Origin: Arthrinium phaeospermum
Taxonomy: Eukaryota; Ascomycota; Sordariomycetes; Amphisphaeriales; Apiosporaceae
NCBI GenBank assembly: GCA_006503535.1
Contig: QYRS01000011.1
Location: forward strand, 620,001-684,000
Direction: 5' to 3'
DNA: 64,000 bases
The translations under genes were made by a program, and so were the position numbers. Shown piece by piece: positions 10,615 to 19,522 of the stretch (position 1 is the first letter of the stretch; each line of letters opens with the position of its first letter). The notes under the pieces are model-generated. The model saw nothing but the letters and a program-made list of their open reading frames with translations. It was not told where the DNA came from and ran no database searches.

Positions 10615-10929
10615 CAGGCAAAGGTTGTTGGGGACTGGTATAAGATTATGGTGGGGTTTGGACGGATTTGTCTTTTTTTTTTTTTTTTTTTATCGCCCAA
10701 GGTCAATTCTCCCCTGAAGCATTTTTTACATCAAATCATGTATCTATATATATCTCAGGTCGATTCGATACTTTATTAGCTAGCTATCCATTAATCCTTT
10801 CAAATATGATCATTGTTCATCTTCTTCACAGCCCAGGCCGAACCTGACGTTGCAATGAAAACGAAAAAGAGGAAGCAATAAAAGCATATGAGGTTACGCA
10901 TCAACCTGAAGATAGTGTAATATCAGGGA
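10615..10929. other. Intergenic with a poly-T run
   Basis: This holds a T-tract of about 20 nt near 10672-10691 in the 3' region of the preceding gene, then AT-rich sequence up to the 3' side of the U2 snRNA gene. Confidence 0.5.
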
Positions 10930-11106
10930 CACGAGGGAGGCAGAGGCGCCATCATGGCGTGCATGATAGGCCTCTGCCACCTGTAGGGTTTTAAAGAATA
11001 AGAGATCGATTGGATCGGCGACCCCATGGGAGGGCCGCTACCCAGCGATTAAACTGAGCAAGAACAGATACTACACTTGATCTTAGCCAAATCAGGCAAG
11101 AAAGCT
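10930..11106 (-). ncRNA. U2 spliceosomal snRNA
   Basis: Read on the minus strand, 11044-11090 gives the invariant U2 5' domain: GGCTAAGATCAAGTGTAGTA and then TCTGTTCTT. It includes GTAGTA (11069-11074), which pairs with the intron branch site. A stem-loop I precursor (TTGCC/TGGC) precedes it, and a CAGTTTAAT segment follows. Next come a stem II-like hairpin (GCGGCCC/GGGGTCGC), an Sm-site-like ATTCTTTAAAA, and a strong terminal stem-loop with a 9-bp stem (GGCAGAGGC/GCCTCTGCC, about 10940-10979). The 5' end is placed near 11106 and the 3' end near 10930; both are approximate. The U2 identity is firm because the branch-site recognition segment is nearly universal. Confidence 0.93.
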
Positions 11107-11154
11107 GAGGAAGGGAAAGAGAAGAAAAGTTCAATTTCAGGACTGGGCATGGGG

Positions 11155-11163
11155 CTTTTATAG
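11155..11163 (-). promoter_or_regulatory. TATA box of the U2 snRNA gene
   Basis: The minus strand reads CTATAAAAG about 50 nt upstream of the inferred U2 5' end. The spacing is compatible with an RNA polymerase II snRNA promoter. Confidence 0.55.
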
Positions 11164-11280
11164 GTGAATACAGCAGCCAAGAACGGACATGTGAATCAGG
11201 ATGATGTGACTCAGGATGACTGCTGCCTGCTGTTGCCTACCTGGCTGGAACTGCTGCTTGTTGGTCGCGAAGGTTTTGAG

Positions 11281-11365
11281 CTTACAGGCAGACATCCAAC
11301 CTTATGGGTCGAGCTGGCCAAAATATACCATTTTCGACCCATAAGGTTGGATGTCTTCCTGTAAG
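11281..11365. repeat. Near-perfect 32-bp inverted repeat
   Basis: The left arm is 11281-11312 and the right arm is 11334-11365, with a 21-nt loop (11313-11333). The arms begin CTTACAGGCAGACATCCAAC and end TTGGATGTCTTCCTGTAAG; 31 of 32 positions pair and there is a single mismatch. It lies about 120 bp upstream of the U2 TATA box. I see no clear target-site duplication at its edges and no second copy in this window. Confidence 0.95.
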
Positions 11366-11885
11366 TCATATCCCATCGTATCGGAGACTTGGTAAAGCTG
11401 ATTTTCTGCCGTTCAGGAACTAAAGGGGCAGGCGGGGTTGTGTCATTGGCTCTGCTTGCTGAACCTCTCCATGTCAAAGGTGGAACCCAGGACACTGACA
11501 CTAGGTAGATCTCCCGCAATATGCATGTACACAAATGACACACTGTACATGGTAATTGCAATCGAGCACTGAGTTGTCTACCACTGAATAATTGGTATTG
11601 AATCATGCTTTCATCGCTTGGCTTGTGTGTCAGCACCACGACAACTCCACCATGTGCCTGCTCTCTGTCTAAATGCCCCAGCATGCCTTGGGGTAGAGTC
11701 CTGTTATTGTGAACAAGAAAACTGAAATGGCTTGGGTATCCCGTTTTTCTCTCAACCGAAATCAGAACGCTGCCGACCCGTCTCTAAGCGATAAATAATG
11801 TTTCTGGGTCCAGCCAAACTCCACGTTTTGTCCATGTATCATCATCGACGCAATGGCCCCCGAACCCCCTGGCCCCCATCGCTCC
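11366..11885. other. Intergenic, inverted repeat to NPT1 3' end
   Basis: No gene is supported here. The stretch holds the 3' flank of the nicotinate phosphoribosyltransferase gene. Confidence 0.45.
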
Positions 11886-13265
11886 TTATTTGCCCCATCT
11901 TGCTGTCTCATCACCCTCCTCCCACTCCTTTTCCTGATATCCCAGTTGTTTCTTGACCTCGTCCACCTTTGCTTGGTCGCCCGTGTTCTTGCCAGCGTTG
12001 TCGCTGATCTTGATGGCAGGGTTGCCGTCAGCGGAGCTTAGCTTGATCACAATGTTCATCGGGGACGACTTCTTGCCCGTCTTGAGATTGGTGAAGTCGT
12101 TGGTGAGGAATGTTCCCACACCAAAGGTCGGTGCAAAGCCGGCCTCTTCTGAGACCTTCTTGTACTCTATGCACTTCTCAATATTTAACGAGTCGGAAAA
12201 GACGAGGGTCTTGGACTTGATGCCCTGTGAATCGTAGAACTTGCGCATCAGTTTAACAAACTCGGCTGGGTCGCCAGAGTCTTGGCGAACGCCTGTGAAT
12301 ACCTCGGCGTACGTTCGCGATGATACGGCGCCCTCCGCAGCTGCCGGGGCATTGGGGGTATCTGGAAGGTATTTGATGGGCTGGCTGAACGCCTTGAGGA
12401 AAGCAGGCGTGCCAAAGGTGTCGGTCAAAGCGATGCCGAGCACACCTTCACCAAAGCATCCGACCCAGCGTTGCAACGCTTTCTCCGTGGTTTCCTGGTA
12501 GTTGTTCTCGATAGCTGCCGTGCCCATGAACCACTCGTGGGCCACAGTTCCAATCGGAGGAATGTTGAAGCGCATGGCCAGATGCACATTGCTTGTGCCA
12601 GAAATCTTTCCGGGGAAACCCTTTTTCTCGCCCTCCTGGTTGGCCTTCACCAGACCGCGGAAGACGAGAGCTTGGGTGTGGTAGTCTCTACGTCTGCGCG
12701 TGCCGAACTCGGAGGTGATGCAACCTGCCTCGAGCAGCTGCATTCCCTTGTTATATGCCTGTTCCTCTTGACCATCGTAGCTCCATTCCGTGTCCATAAA
12801 GCGGAAGTAGGCCTCTGAGGTGAGAGCGAGGAGGGGAATCTCGTAGAGGATGGTGTCGACCCACTTTCCACGAACATGGATCTGGAAGTCGCCGATGTCG
12901 TCTGGGCTTCCGGTATCCTCGCCTATGGGTTGGAATTCGGTGACGATTTGTTCACGAGGGGAGAGGCGGAACTCCTTGAGGAAGTCGAGGTATTGCGCAC
13001 TCAGGTAGTTGCAGTGCGTTTGCAAGTAGCGCAGCTCATCTTCGGAGAGGGATATGTTGCCGAGCTTGCTGATTTGGGTGCGAAGCCACTCGAAGGCTTT
13101 GCGCGATAGCTTTTTCTCGGGTGTACGGTTGGTAAAGGCGTAGGTAACGGGCACGTCGGGGTGGTACTTGAGGACGGCGCATTGCATCGTCAACTTGTAG
13201 AGATCGGTGTCGAGGAAGGATATGACGCCCTCGGGGAAGGGCGTCGACGAGTTGAAGTCCAACAT
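11886..13265 (-). CDS. NPT1: Nicotinate phosphoribosyltransferase
   Basis: Single-exon gene of 459 residues, the usual length for the fungal enzyme (about 430 in yeast). It converts nicotinate and PRPP to nicotinate mononucleotide, the entry step of the Preiss-Handler NAD salvage pathway, in cytosol and nucleus. The N-terminus has LDTDLYKLTMQ, a family signature. The middle has EFGTRRRRDYHTQ (about residues 195-207), SGTSNVHLA and GTVAHEWFMG, which include the conserved active-site His region. Farther on, VRQDSGDP and ALTDTFGT line the phosphoribosyl site. The ATG at 13265 fits the family start. The C-terminus carries a short acidic tail beyond the core fold. The assignment is secure. Confidence 0.97.
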   Translation of the reverse strand: MLDFNSSTPFPEGVISFLDTDLYKLTMQCAVLKYHPDVPVTYAFTNRTPEKKLSRKAFEWLRTQISKLGNISLSEDELRYLQTHCNYLSAQYLDFLKEFRLSPREQIVTEFQPIGEDTGSPDDIGDFQIHVRGKWVDTILYEIPLLALTSEAYFRFMDTEWSYDGQEEQAYNKGMQLLEAGCITSEFGTRRRRDYHTQALVFRGLVKANQEGEKKGFPGKISGTSNVHLAMRFNIPPIGTVAHEWFMGTAAIENNYQETTEKALQRWVGCFGEGVLGIALTDTFGTPAFLKAFSQPIKYLPDTPNAPAAAEGAVSSRTYAEVFTGVRQDSGDPAEFVKLMRKFYDSQGIKSKTLVFSDSLNIEKCIEYKKVSEEAGFAPTFGVGTFLTNDFTNLKTGKKSSPMNIVIKLSSADGNPAIKISDNAGKNTGDQAKVDEVKKQLGYQEKEWEEGDETARWGK

Positions 13266-14333
13266 GATGTGTGTACGTGTGTATATGTACGTGATAGATG
13301 GGTAGATGGCAACGGTTCACTATGATGTGCCGGTCGTGAAGTGGGAAAGCCAATGGCGAAGTTGCGTCAATGGCTTTTAAGTATGCGGTAATTGTAGTAG
13401 TTCGGAGTTTGGGGAGTAGATCTGTAGACTCAACTAGACCCTACCTGACTGACCTCAGCTATCTTTATGTATGTATCTACTAGCAGGCGTACAGGCATGT
13501 AGCTACTTTAAAGTCTCATCGTCCCGCCGCAGGGACAAAACAAAGAATTGACTTACCCCTCCAACCCAACCCTTCTAACAAAAGAACAGACCCTGTCCCC
13601 CACCTTCCTCAAACAGTAGTTTGCGATCGGTGGTGCCTGCGACAAGCTTCCCAAGCTCGAGCCACAGGCGGCTGAAAAAGAACCGGGGCCGCCTGAAAGC
13701 CAAGCAGAAGGACGTTTACCGATGGCGTTCTCAACGCAATGTCTTCCTTCTCCTGATCAGCATGAACCATTCACGGATGCCATTCTTCTTTGTGAACGCT
13801 GGGTATCTTTATGGGTTGAGGAGGGGCAGACTGTCTCATCAATATGAATCCCTTTCTCTCGTTGTCCCACCCCTTGTCCCACCCCTAGCACACGCACACG
13901 CACTTTTCTAGAGGATGGTTGTGCCCCAGCCATCAGATATGCATATCTACCTACAGCGCATCGTCTGCGGCCGGTAAGGCTATCCGGCCATGCCGAATCC
14001 ACCGGCTCGGTTACCATGGCACCGGTACGTCTTTGGGACGTGTCTATTAGAGTACCTATATCGACACGAAGGTTTGCCCCTTGAGCTGGATTTGGTCATG
14101 AAAGGTTTAGTTTACCCTTGTTAATGACTAACAGTATAACGCTATAATGAAACCTTAGAAGAAGCAATCCAAGGATACCACACTATATAGCTAACAGATA
14201 TTGGAAAAACCTTCATCGGCCAATATAAATCAACGTCGCAACGGTTTTGCTGGACAAAATGTTTCTGATACTCACCACCGCACAGTCTATGGTAACACCT
14301 GGCACAACAAGATCTACCTAGGCACTTTGGAAT
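13266..14333. other. Intergenic, NPT1 promoter to F-box/ankyrin gene
   Basis: About 1.07 kb between divergent genes. It includes a CA-rich tract near 13890-13905. A short frame of about 96 codons at 13621-13911 has no domain character. No RNA gene is seen. Confidence 0.5.
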
Positions 14334-16073
14334 ATGGCCTTGATTTTAATGAAGCTCCCGCTGGAGCTTTGGTACAAAATTATAGACAGCACCACGGCCT
14401 CATCAAGGGCATGCTTATGTGATGAGGATGATCGTGTCATGCTGAGAACTCTGAAGGGGTTATCCCAGACCTGCAGAGACCTTCACACACTCTGCACTCC
14501 TTTGTGGTATAAAAAGGCGCGCGCATTCGCCAGGAAACCTTCGGACCTCTTCAACTGCCTCCTAATACACGCTGCATCCCACGGCAACACGCACGTCCTG
14601 CGGCAAGCGGCCAATGCTGGCTTTGCGCCATGTGACCTACAGAAGGCTGCATTCTCGTTCGGTTTGGATTCCACCAGGAAGATTGGACCGTTGCACATAG
14701 GGACGCCGCTATCAGCCAGGCGCGAGGGAAACCTGGCCGAGATCTCGATCCTGGGTGAGGCCACACCCCATCAGAAGGTCACGTTTCTCAAATGGTTATT
14801 CAACCTCGATGTACCACTCGACGATTGGTACATGCGAAATGCAAGCAGCCCAAGTCTCCTTGCAACTGCGACCGGAGTAGGGGAGCTTGAAGTAATCAAG
14901 TATCTGGCTGATATTCTACCAACCCAACCCCTTTTTGTCGATAACCCCGAAAGCCTTTTTGGTGTCGCCCTCGAATGCAAAGCCCCTAATGATACCTTGG
15001 AGTATCTTGTGAGACGCCTCGGGTCACCCAATTATGTCACGCGTCAGGGCTGGTTTCAAGTTGCCATAGAAATTAGGAGCTCCAGGTGCCTAGAGTTCCT
15101 AATGGGCCACGAAAAGGCCATCGGGGTCAGCGGAAAGAAGGCGACGAGGGAGGTACTAAGAATGGCGTTAGATGCAACTTTGCATCGGCGCAAGATATGC
15201 AACGACAGCATAGAGGTTCTTAACCTAGTGCTTCGGTGGAGCTTAGGGAAGTTGCCAGATGCAAAGCAACGTCGCATCCACTATCCCATTTGGAACTTTA
15301 CAAATGCTCTGCGATTCGGCCGCCCTAGGAAACGGAGAATGCTGGCGTATATAGTAAAGAGGCTGACCCAGGACTTCCGAGTCACGTGGACCAACACCAG
15401 CGAGGGCGGCGACGAACCCTGGTGCTTCGCATTCCTAGAAGATTGCATCTGCCGACAAAGATGCCTGGAAGACGTCTGGCTGAAGTTTTTCAAGCTTCTA
15501 TACCATCACACCCCGCAACAAGTCTGCCGCGCGCCCGAAAGTCGGTACGGCTCGAACGACAAAGCGCAAGCGCTGCGCCTTGTGGTAGACCTGGCCTTCT
15601 CCGACAAGTTTCGCCGGGAGGGGCTCTGCCAGTGTCGCCGCCGGATCCTCGAGTTCCTCATCGACCGCGGTGAGGTCGACGTCAACGGGGGCCGCGGCAC
15701 GGAGCTCGGGACACCGCTGCACACGTTCTGCGAGAACGTGTTCCGGACGCAGTCGCGCGGCTGGTTCGAGGGCGGGCCGCGGTCCTGTTTCTTGTTCCGG
15801 GAGGTGTTTCCCTTTCTGGTTTTCCTCGCTGTCAAGGGGTGCGACGTGGCGGCCCCCGACAAGGACGGGCGCACCGCACTCGACTGGCTTCTCGAGGGGG
15901 CGCAAAAGAAGCGCGAGGAAGGTCGGGATGAGTGGGCGCTATATATCGAGTCCAGACCGGGCGTTGGTCATTTCACGAGACGGGTAATCCAGTTCTGGCC
16001 TATCGACGATGCGGATCGAGAAAGTTGGTGTTCTTGGCTCGACTGCCATGCTACGGTCAACAAAGGTTATTGA
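14334..16073 (+). CDS. F-box protein with degenerate ankyrin-like repeats
   Basis: Single-exon gene of up to 579 residues; the Met at 14352 is an equally good start because it sits directly before the motif KLPLELWYKIID. That motif, followed about 25 residues later by LSQTCRDLHTLCTPLWYK, is a typical fungal F-box. The remainder has helical pairs of the form LLIHAASHGNTHVLRQAANAG and ATGVGELEVIKYLADIL, which look like diverged ankyrin repeats. A clearer repeat is present near residues 435-525 (TPLHTFCENV, CDVAAPDKDGRTALDWLLEGA). The family would bind Skp1 of an SCF ubiquitin ligase through the F-box and a substrate through the repeats. Many such genes are lineage-specific expansions. The substrate is unknown. 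Confidence 0.8.
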   Translation: MALILMKLPLELWYKIIDSTTASSRACLCDEDDRVMLRTLKGLSQTCRDLHTLCTPLWYKKARAFARKPSDLFNCLLIHAASHGNTHVLRQAANAGFAPCDLQKAAFSFGLDSTRKIGPLHIGTPLSARREGNLAEISILGEATPHQKVTFLKWLFNLDVPLDDWYMRNASSPSLLATATGVGELEVIKYLADILPTQPLFVDNPESLFGVALECKAPNDTLEYLVRRLGSPNYVTRQGWFQVAIEIRSSRCLEFLMGHEKAIGVSGKKATREVLRMALDATLHRRKICNDSIEVLNLVLRWSLGKLPDAKQRRIHYPIWNFTNALRFGRPRKRRMLAYIVKRLTQDFRVTWTNTSEGGDEPWCFAFLEDCICRQRCLEDVWLKFFKLLYHHTPQQVCRAPESRYGSNDKAQALRLVVDLAFSDKFRREGLCQCRRRILEFLIDRGEVDVNGGRGTELGTPLHTFCENVFRTQSRGWFEGGPRSCFLFREVFPFLVFLAVKGCDVAAPDKDGRTALDWLLEGAQKKREEGRDEWALYIESRPGVGHFTRRVIQFWPIDDADRESWCSWLDCHATVNKGY

Positions 16074-16480
16074 TTTAGGTAATGCAAATCTTGTTGGACC
16101 TGTTATATCTCAGAATATATATATAAAGAAGCCGAGGCTTGATATTATCGGTGACATGAATACAGGACATATTTTCACAAATTTAGCTGCCCATTAAGGG
16201 GTTCTCCCGAGCTAGGGGAGCGGCGGACGCTGGTAATTCCACTTACCATCCTGGCTGTGGGAGTAGGAAAGCTTTCTACAATGCTGGGTGTTCTCCAACC
16301 CAATTCCCCCAATGAGGAGATGAAATGAGACACCCCGCACTCTCGTAAAAGAATACATCACTCGGGTTTCGGGAAAATAGGGGGTCTCATTCGGTGTAGT
16401 CGTTTGCGAAAACGATCTTGGTTCCGGTGACATTCCTCGGGTCCCCTAGTTAAGTACACAACTCACTCGCGGATCTTCTC
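16074..16480. other. Intergenic
   Basis: This stretch is AT-rich near 16110-16130 and otherwise unremarkable. It carries the promoter of the oxidoreductase gene. Confidence 0.4.
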
Positions 16481-17881
16481 ATGTCAGCGGACTTTCAAGT
16501 TGAAGTAGAACGACGAAGCGACCATTGGCGAGCTGAGGCCTCTATCGATGATATCATGTCCGACTCGCAACTAGACACCGGCCAAAAGAAAAGGTATGCC
16601 ATTGTGGGCACCGGAGGCCGCGCCATCTTCTACTACACGGCCATCGCCCAAGACTTCTCAGAAACATCCGCAGTTGTGGCACTATGCGATACCAACCGAA
16701 CCCGCTTGGCCTACGCAAACTCCAAGCTGGAAGCTTTGGGCCATGCCTCTGTTCCTGCATACGCAGCCGCGCAGTTTGATCAAATGATCCGGGACACCAA
16801 ACCCGACGAGGTGATTGTGACGACCATCGACCGCACCCACAATCTCTACATCGTCCGCGCCCTGGAGCTGGGCTGCAACGTCGTGACGGAGAAGCCCATG
16901 ACCATCGACGCGCCGCGCTGCCGGGAGATCCTCGACGCTGTCGAGCGGACGCCGGGCGGCCGGGGCCGAGTGCGCGTGACCTTCAACTACCGGTACGCGC
17001 CGCACAACACCAAGGTGTTCGAGCTGCTGCGGTCGGGCGCCATCGGGACCGTCACCTCGGTCCACTTCGAGTGGATGCTCAACACGTCGCACGGCGCCGA
17101 CTACTTCCGGCGCTGGCACCGGGACCGGCGCAACAGCGGCGGGCTGCTGGTGCACAAGAGCACGCACCACTTCGACCTCGTCAACTTCTGGCTGCAGACC
17201 CGCCCGGTCACCGTGTACGCGCAGGGCGACCTGAAATTCTACGGCCGCGAGAACGCGGAGGCGCGCGGGGCCGCTACGACGGGGTTCTACTCCCGGGCGC
17301 GAGGGAGCGAGGCGGCCCGGAACGACCCGTTCGCCCTGCACATGGAAGACCACGAGCAGCTCAGGGCGCTCTACCTCGACGCCGAGCACGAGGACGCGTA
17401 CTATCGCGACCAGAGCGTGTTCTCGGACGGCATCAGCATCGAAGACACCATGAACCTCCTGGTGCGGTACCGGAACGGGGCCGTCATGACGTATTCGCTA
17501 ACGGCCTACGCCCCCTGGGAGGGGTTCCGCGTCAGCTTCAACGGCACCGGCGGGCGGCTGGAGCTGGAGGTCGTGGAGAACAGCTACGTCAACAGCGGCG
17601 GCGATCAGGCGCAGGAGGGGAGCATCGAGAAGACGACGCTGCTGCTGCGCCCGCTGTTCGAGAAGCCGCGCGAGGTGGAGATACCGGTTGGGGTCGGAGC
17701 TCATGGGGGCGGCGACACGGTGCTGCTCAACGACCTGTTTGGCGTGCCTACAACGGACGAGTATATGCGGGCAGCAAGTCACATTGATGGCGCCTTATCC
17801 ATTCTGACCGGGGTGGCGGCGAATAAATCGATAGCCACGGGGCAGGTGGTTCATGTGGACGATGTGCTCAAGATCCCCTGA
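16481..17881 (+). CDS. Gfo/Idh/MocA-family oxidoreductase
   Basis: Single-exon gene of 466 residues; the Met at 16556 (residue 26), close to the fold, is an alternative start. The N-terminal Rossmann fold begins RYAIVGTGGRA, a Gly-rich nucleotide-binding loop. The family hallmark EKP is at residues 137-139 (NVVTEKPM), where the Lys lies in the active site. The C-terminal half has the mixed sheet of the family, with GGLLVHKSTHHFDLVNF supplying the His/Asp region near the catalytic centre. The enzyme should use NAD(P)H on a sugar, inositol or related polyol; the substrate cannot be inferred. Third-position GC is high from about 16860 onward. No pathway neighbours are present. Confidence 0.9.
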   Translation: MSADFQVEVERRSDHWRAEASIDDIMSDSQLDTGQKKRYAIVGTGGRAIFYYTAIAQDFSETSAVVALCDTNRTRLAYANSKLEALGHASVPAYAAAQFDQMIRDTKPDEVIVTTIDRTHNLYIVRALELGCNVVTEKPMTIDAPRCREILDAVERTPGGRGRVRVTFNYRYAPHNTKVFELLRSGAIGTVTSVHFEWMLNTSHGADYFRRWHRDRRNSGGLLVHKSTHHFDLVNFWLQTRPVTVYAQGDLKFYGRENAEARGAATTGFYSRARGSEAARNDPFALHMEDHEQLRALYLDAEHEDAYYRDQSVFSDGISIEDTMNLLVRYRNGAVMTYSLTAYAPWEGFRVSFNGTGGRLELEVVENSYVNSGGDQAQEGSIEKTTLLLRPLFEKPREVEIPVGVGAHGGGDTVLLNDLFGVPTTDEYMRAASHIDGALSILTGVAANKSIATGQVVHVDDVLKIP

Positions 17882-18309
17882 GGACACCATTGAAGATAGA
17901 GACCGAGGAAGAATTGAGCAGGTTTTGTCAAACTAAAGATCCAGGCTCGTGGTAGCATTGAACATATATTATATTATAGAAACACCATGACTTGAATTGC
18001 GATCTTTTCTACCTTGTCAATACGCGCTGTCCGGACGTCAGAGTGTGTCATATACTCAATTCTATTCACAATGTCTGCCCGGGTTGGAACGAAATGCTTC
18101 AGTTTGAACCTATTCAATATACATGAGTCACGGTGTCAAGTTTGTATTCACAGCCTATACTCTATCAATCGACATAAATTACCTGCAGACGAAGGCAGAT
18201 CCCGGGGCAATCCTACCATCTCGCCTCTCCACCATCTTCATCACCTCACCTTCTCTCAGGCAATAATCATCCCCGTATCACTTGAGCTACAATAATCTCA
18301 CGTGTCAAT
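17882..18309. other. Intergenic upstream of a secreted-protein gene
   Basis: About 430 nt with no coding signal. It holds the 3' region of the oxidoreductase gene and the promoter of the next gene. Confidence 0.45.
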
Positions 18310-19002
18310 ATGCCTTCATTGATCGGAATCCTTTCCTTTCTCCTGGCCTTGTACTGGACTGTCTCGGGCATGTCTTTCGACGTGGACGCGCTCGATGTCT
18401 TCCTCAGCAAGTTGCCCCAAGGTGGCCACATCATCGGCTTCGACGGCCATGGCAACCCTTTCATAAGCGCCAATCTCACCAAACCCGCAACGCGCAAGCC
18501 CACCTCTATCGCCGCGAACTCATGGAATTCGACCATGCGCACCAAATCTGTCCTCACTCCTCGCAGAGACGATCAATGGGGCTGCATCACTGGCGAATTT
18601 GTCAACGAGAAATGCTATAGCGCCTTGGCGGACTTAATGGGCTCATGGTGCGACGAGGGCAAGAAAGTGCGGAGAGAATCCCTCCTTTTCACCGGGTTCC
18701 CAACTTTTGATCAGGTTAGAGAAGTGACTACTAACACACAGAGTGTTCAGCTCCCTTTCCACCACATCGCGACCTGGACAGGCTGTGATGGCGTGCAGGT
18801 TTACATCTGCAACTACCTGGGCTCCCAGAATTGCCTCGGCTCTGATCTGGGTCTTTACATGGCCAAAAACGATATCAATTGCCTACCAACATCCGATTCC
18901 TACAACAGCGCCTGGTACCTCCAGGGTAGCGGCGATAAGACCTACGGACGCGGTAAGGCCTTGGGCGACGGGAGTGCTGCGAAAGTCTGCAAGAATCTGT
19001 GA
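18310..19002 (+). CDS. Secreted Cys-containing protein of 230 residues, effector-like
   Basis: Single-exon gene. The first 20 residues form a signal peptide with a hydrophobic core (LIGILSFLLALYW). The mature part has eight cysteines in the pattern expected for four disulfides: WGC, KC, WC, GC, IC, NC, NC and VC near the C-terminus. There are one or two N-glycosylation sequons and no membrane anchor. The size, Cys content and lack of a recognisable enzyme fold resemble small secreted proteins of plant- or insect-associated fungi, and the spacing loosely recalls Ecp2-type proteins. A 27-nt in-frame stretch at 18719-18745 has GT and AG ends and a CTAAC element but is too short to be an intron. 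The function is not known. Confidence 0.75.
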   Translation: MPSLIGILSFLLALYWTVSGMSFDVDALDVFLSKLPQGGHIIGFDGHGNPFISANLTKPATRKPTSIAANSWNSTMRTKSVLTPRRDDQWGCITGEFVNEKCYSALADLMGSWCDEGKKVRRESLLFTGFPTFDQVREVTTNTQSVQLPFHHIATWTGCDGVQVYICNYLGSQNCLGSDLGLYMAKNDINCLPTSDSYNSAWYLQGSGDKTYGRGKALGDGSAAKVCKNL

Positions 19003-19522
19003 GTTCGGTCTCTTTCGTGGCTGAACCAATGGCTTCAGAGGCTGCCGCTGGGCTACATGGTGCAAAGAAGCATGGCGAAAATCAAGTAGGTAGATAGTAT
19101 GATCAGGTGGTCGGGTCCATGTTGGTGACCACAAGATTAGGTAGGTAGTTCCTGGTGCCTGGCATACTTTTGAGTACTGTAATGAACATGTGCCTTCTGT
19201 GGCTGGCAGCTACCCCTGCTGAACTTTTTTTGTTTTGGTGAGGTCATCTGTGGCTGGTGCATTTAGCCGTTGCAAAGTCTCAATGCACTGAACGGACTGC
19301 ACTGCGTACGTTGCGTCGCTACCGAACAATTGAAAAAGCAACATTGCTTTGGAGGGATTGGAGCAGCTCATACCACATAGTGAAGCTGTAACGTTACTGA
19401 ATTCAATTGCGATCCGTATCATAATGCTCTTTCTGTAACCATCGATACCATACAAATTGCCCAGCTTCCTCCGATATCCCTAACCGTTCACTCGAGAAGA
19501 CCTTGGTCGCTCCGTCGTCATC
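19003..19522. other. Intergenic
   Basis: The stretch holds the 3' flank of the secreted-protein gene and the promoter and 5' UTR of the RMD1-like gene. No other feature is seen. Confidence 0.45.

Noticed and set aside
11281..11365. The inverted repeat as a complete transposon
   Set aside because: It is only 85 bp in all, has no internal coding sequence and no clear target-site duplication, so a full element is not supported.
18719..18745. A 27-nt GT...AG stretch with CTAAC inside the secreted-protein gene
   Set aside because: It is in frame and too short to splice; both versions encode a secreted protein, so I kept the unspliced model.
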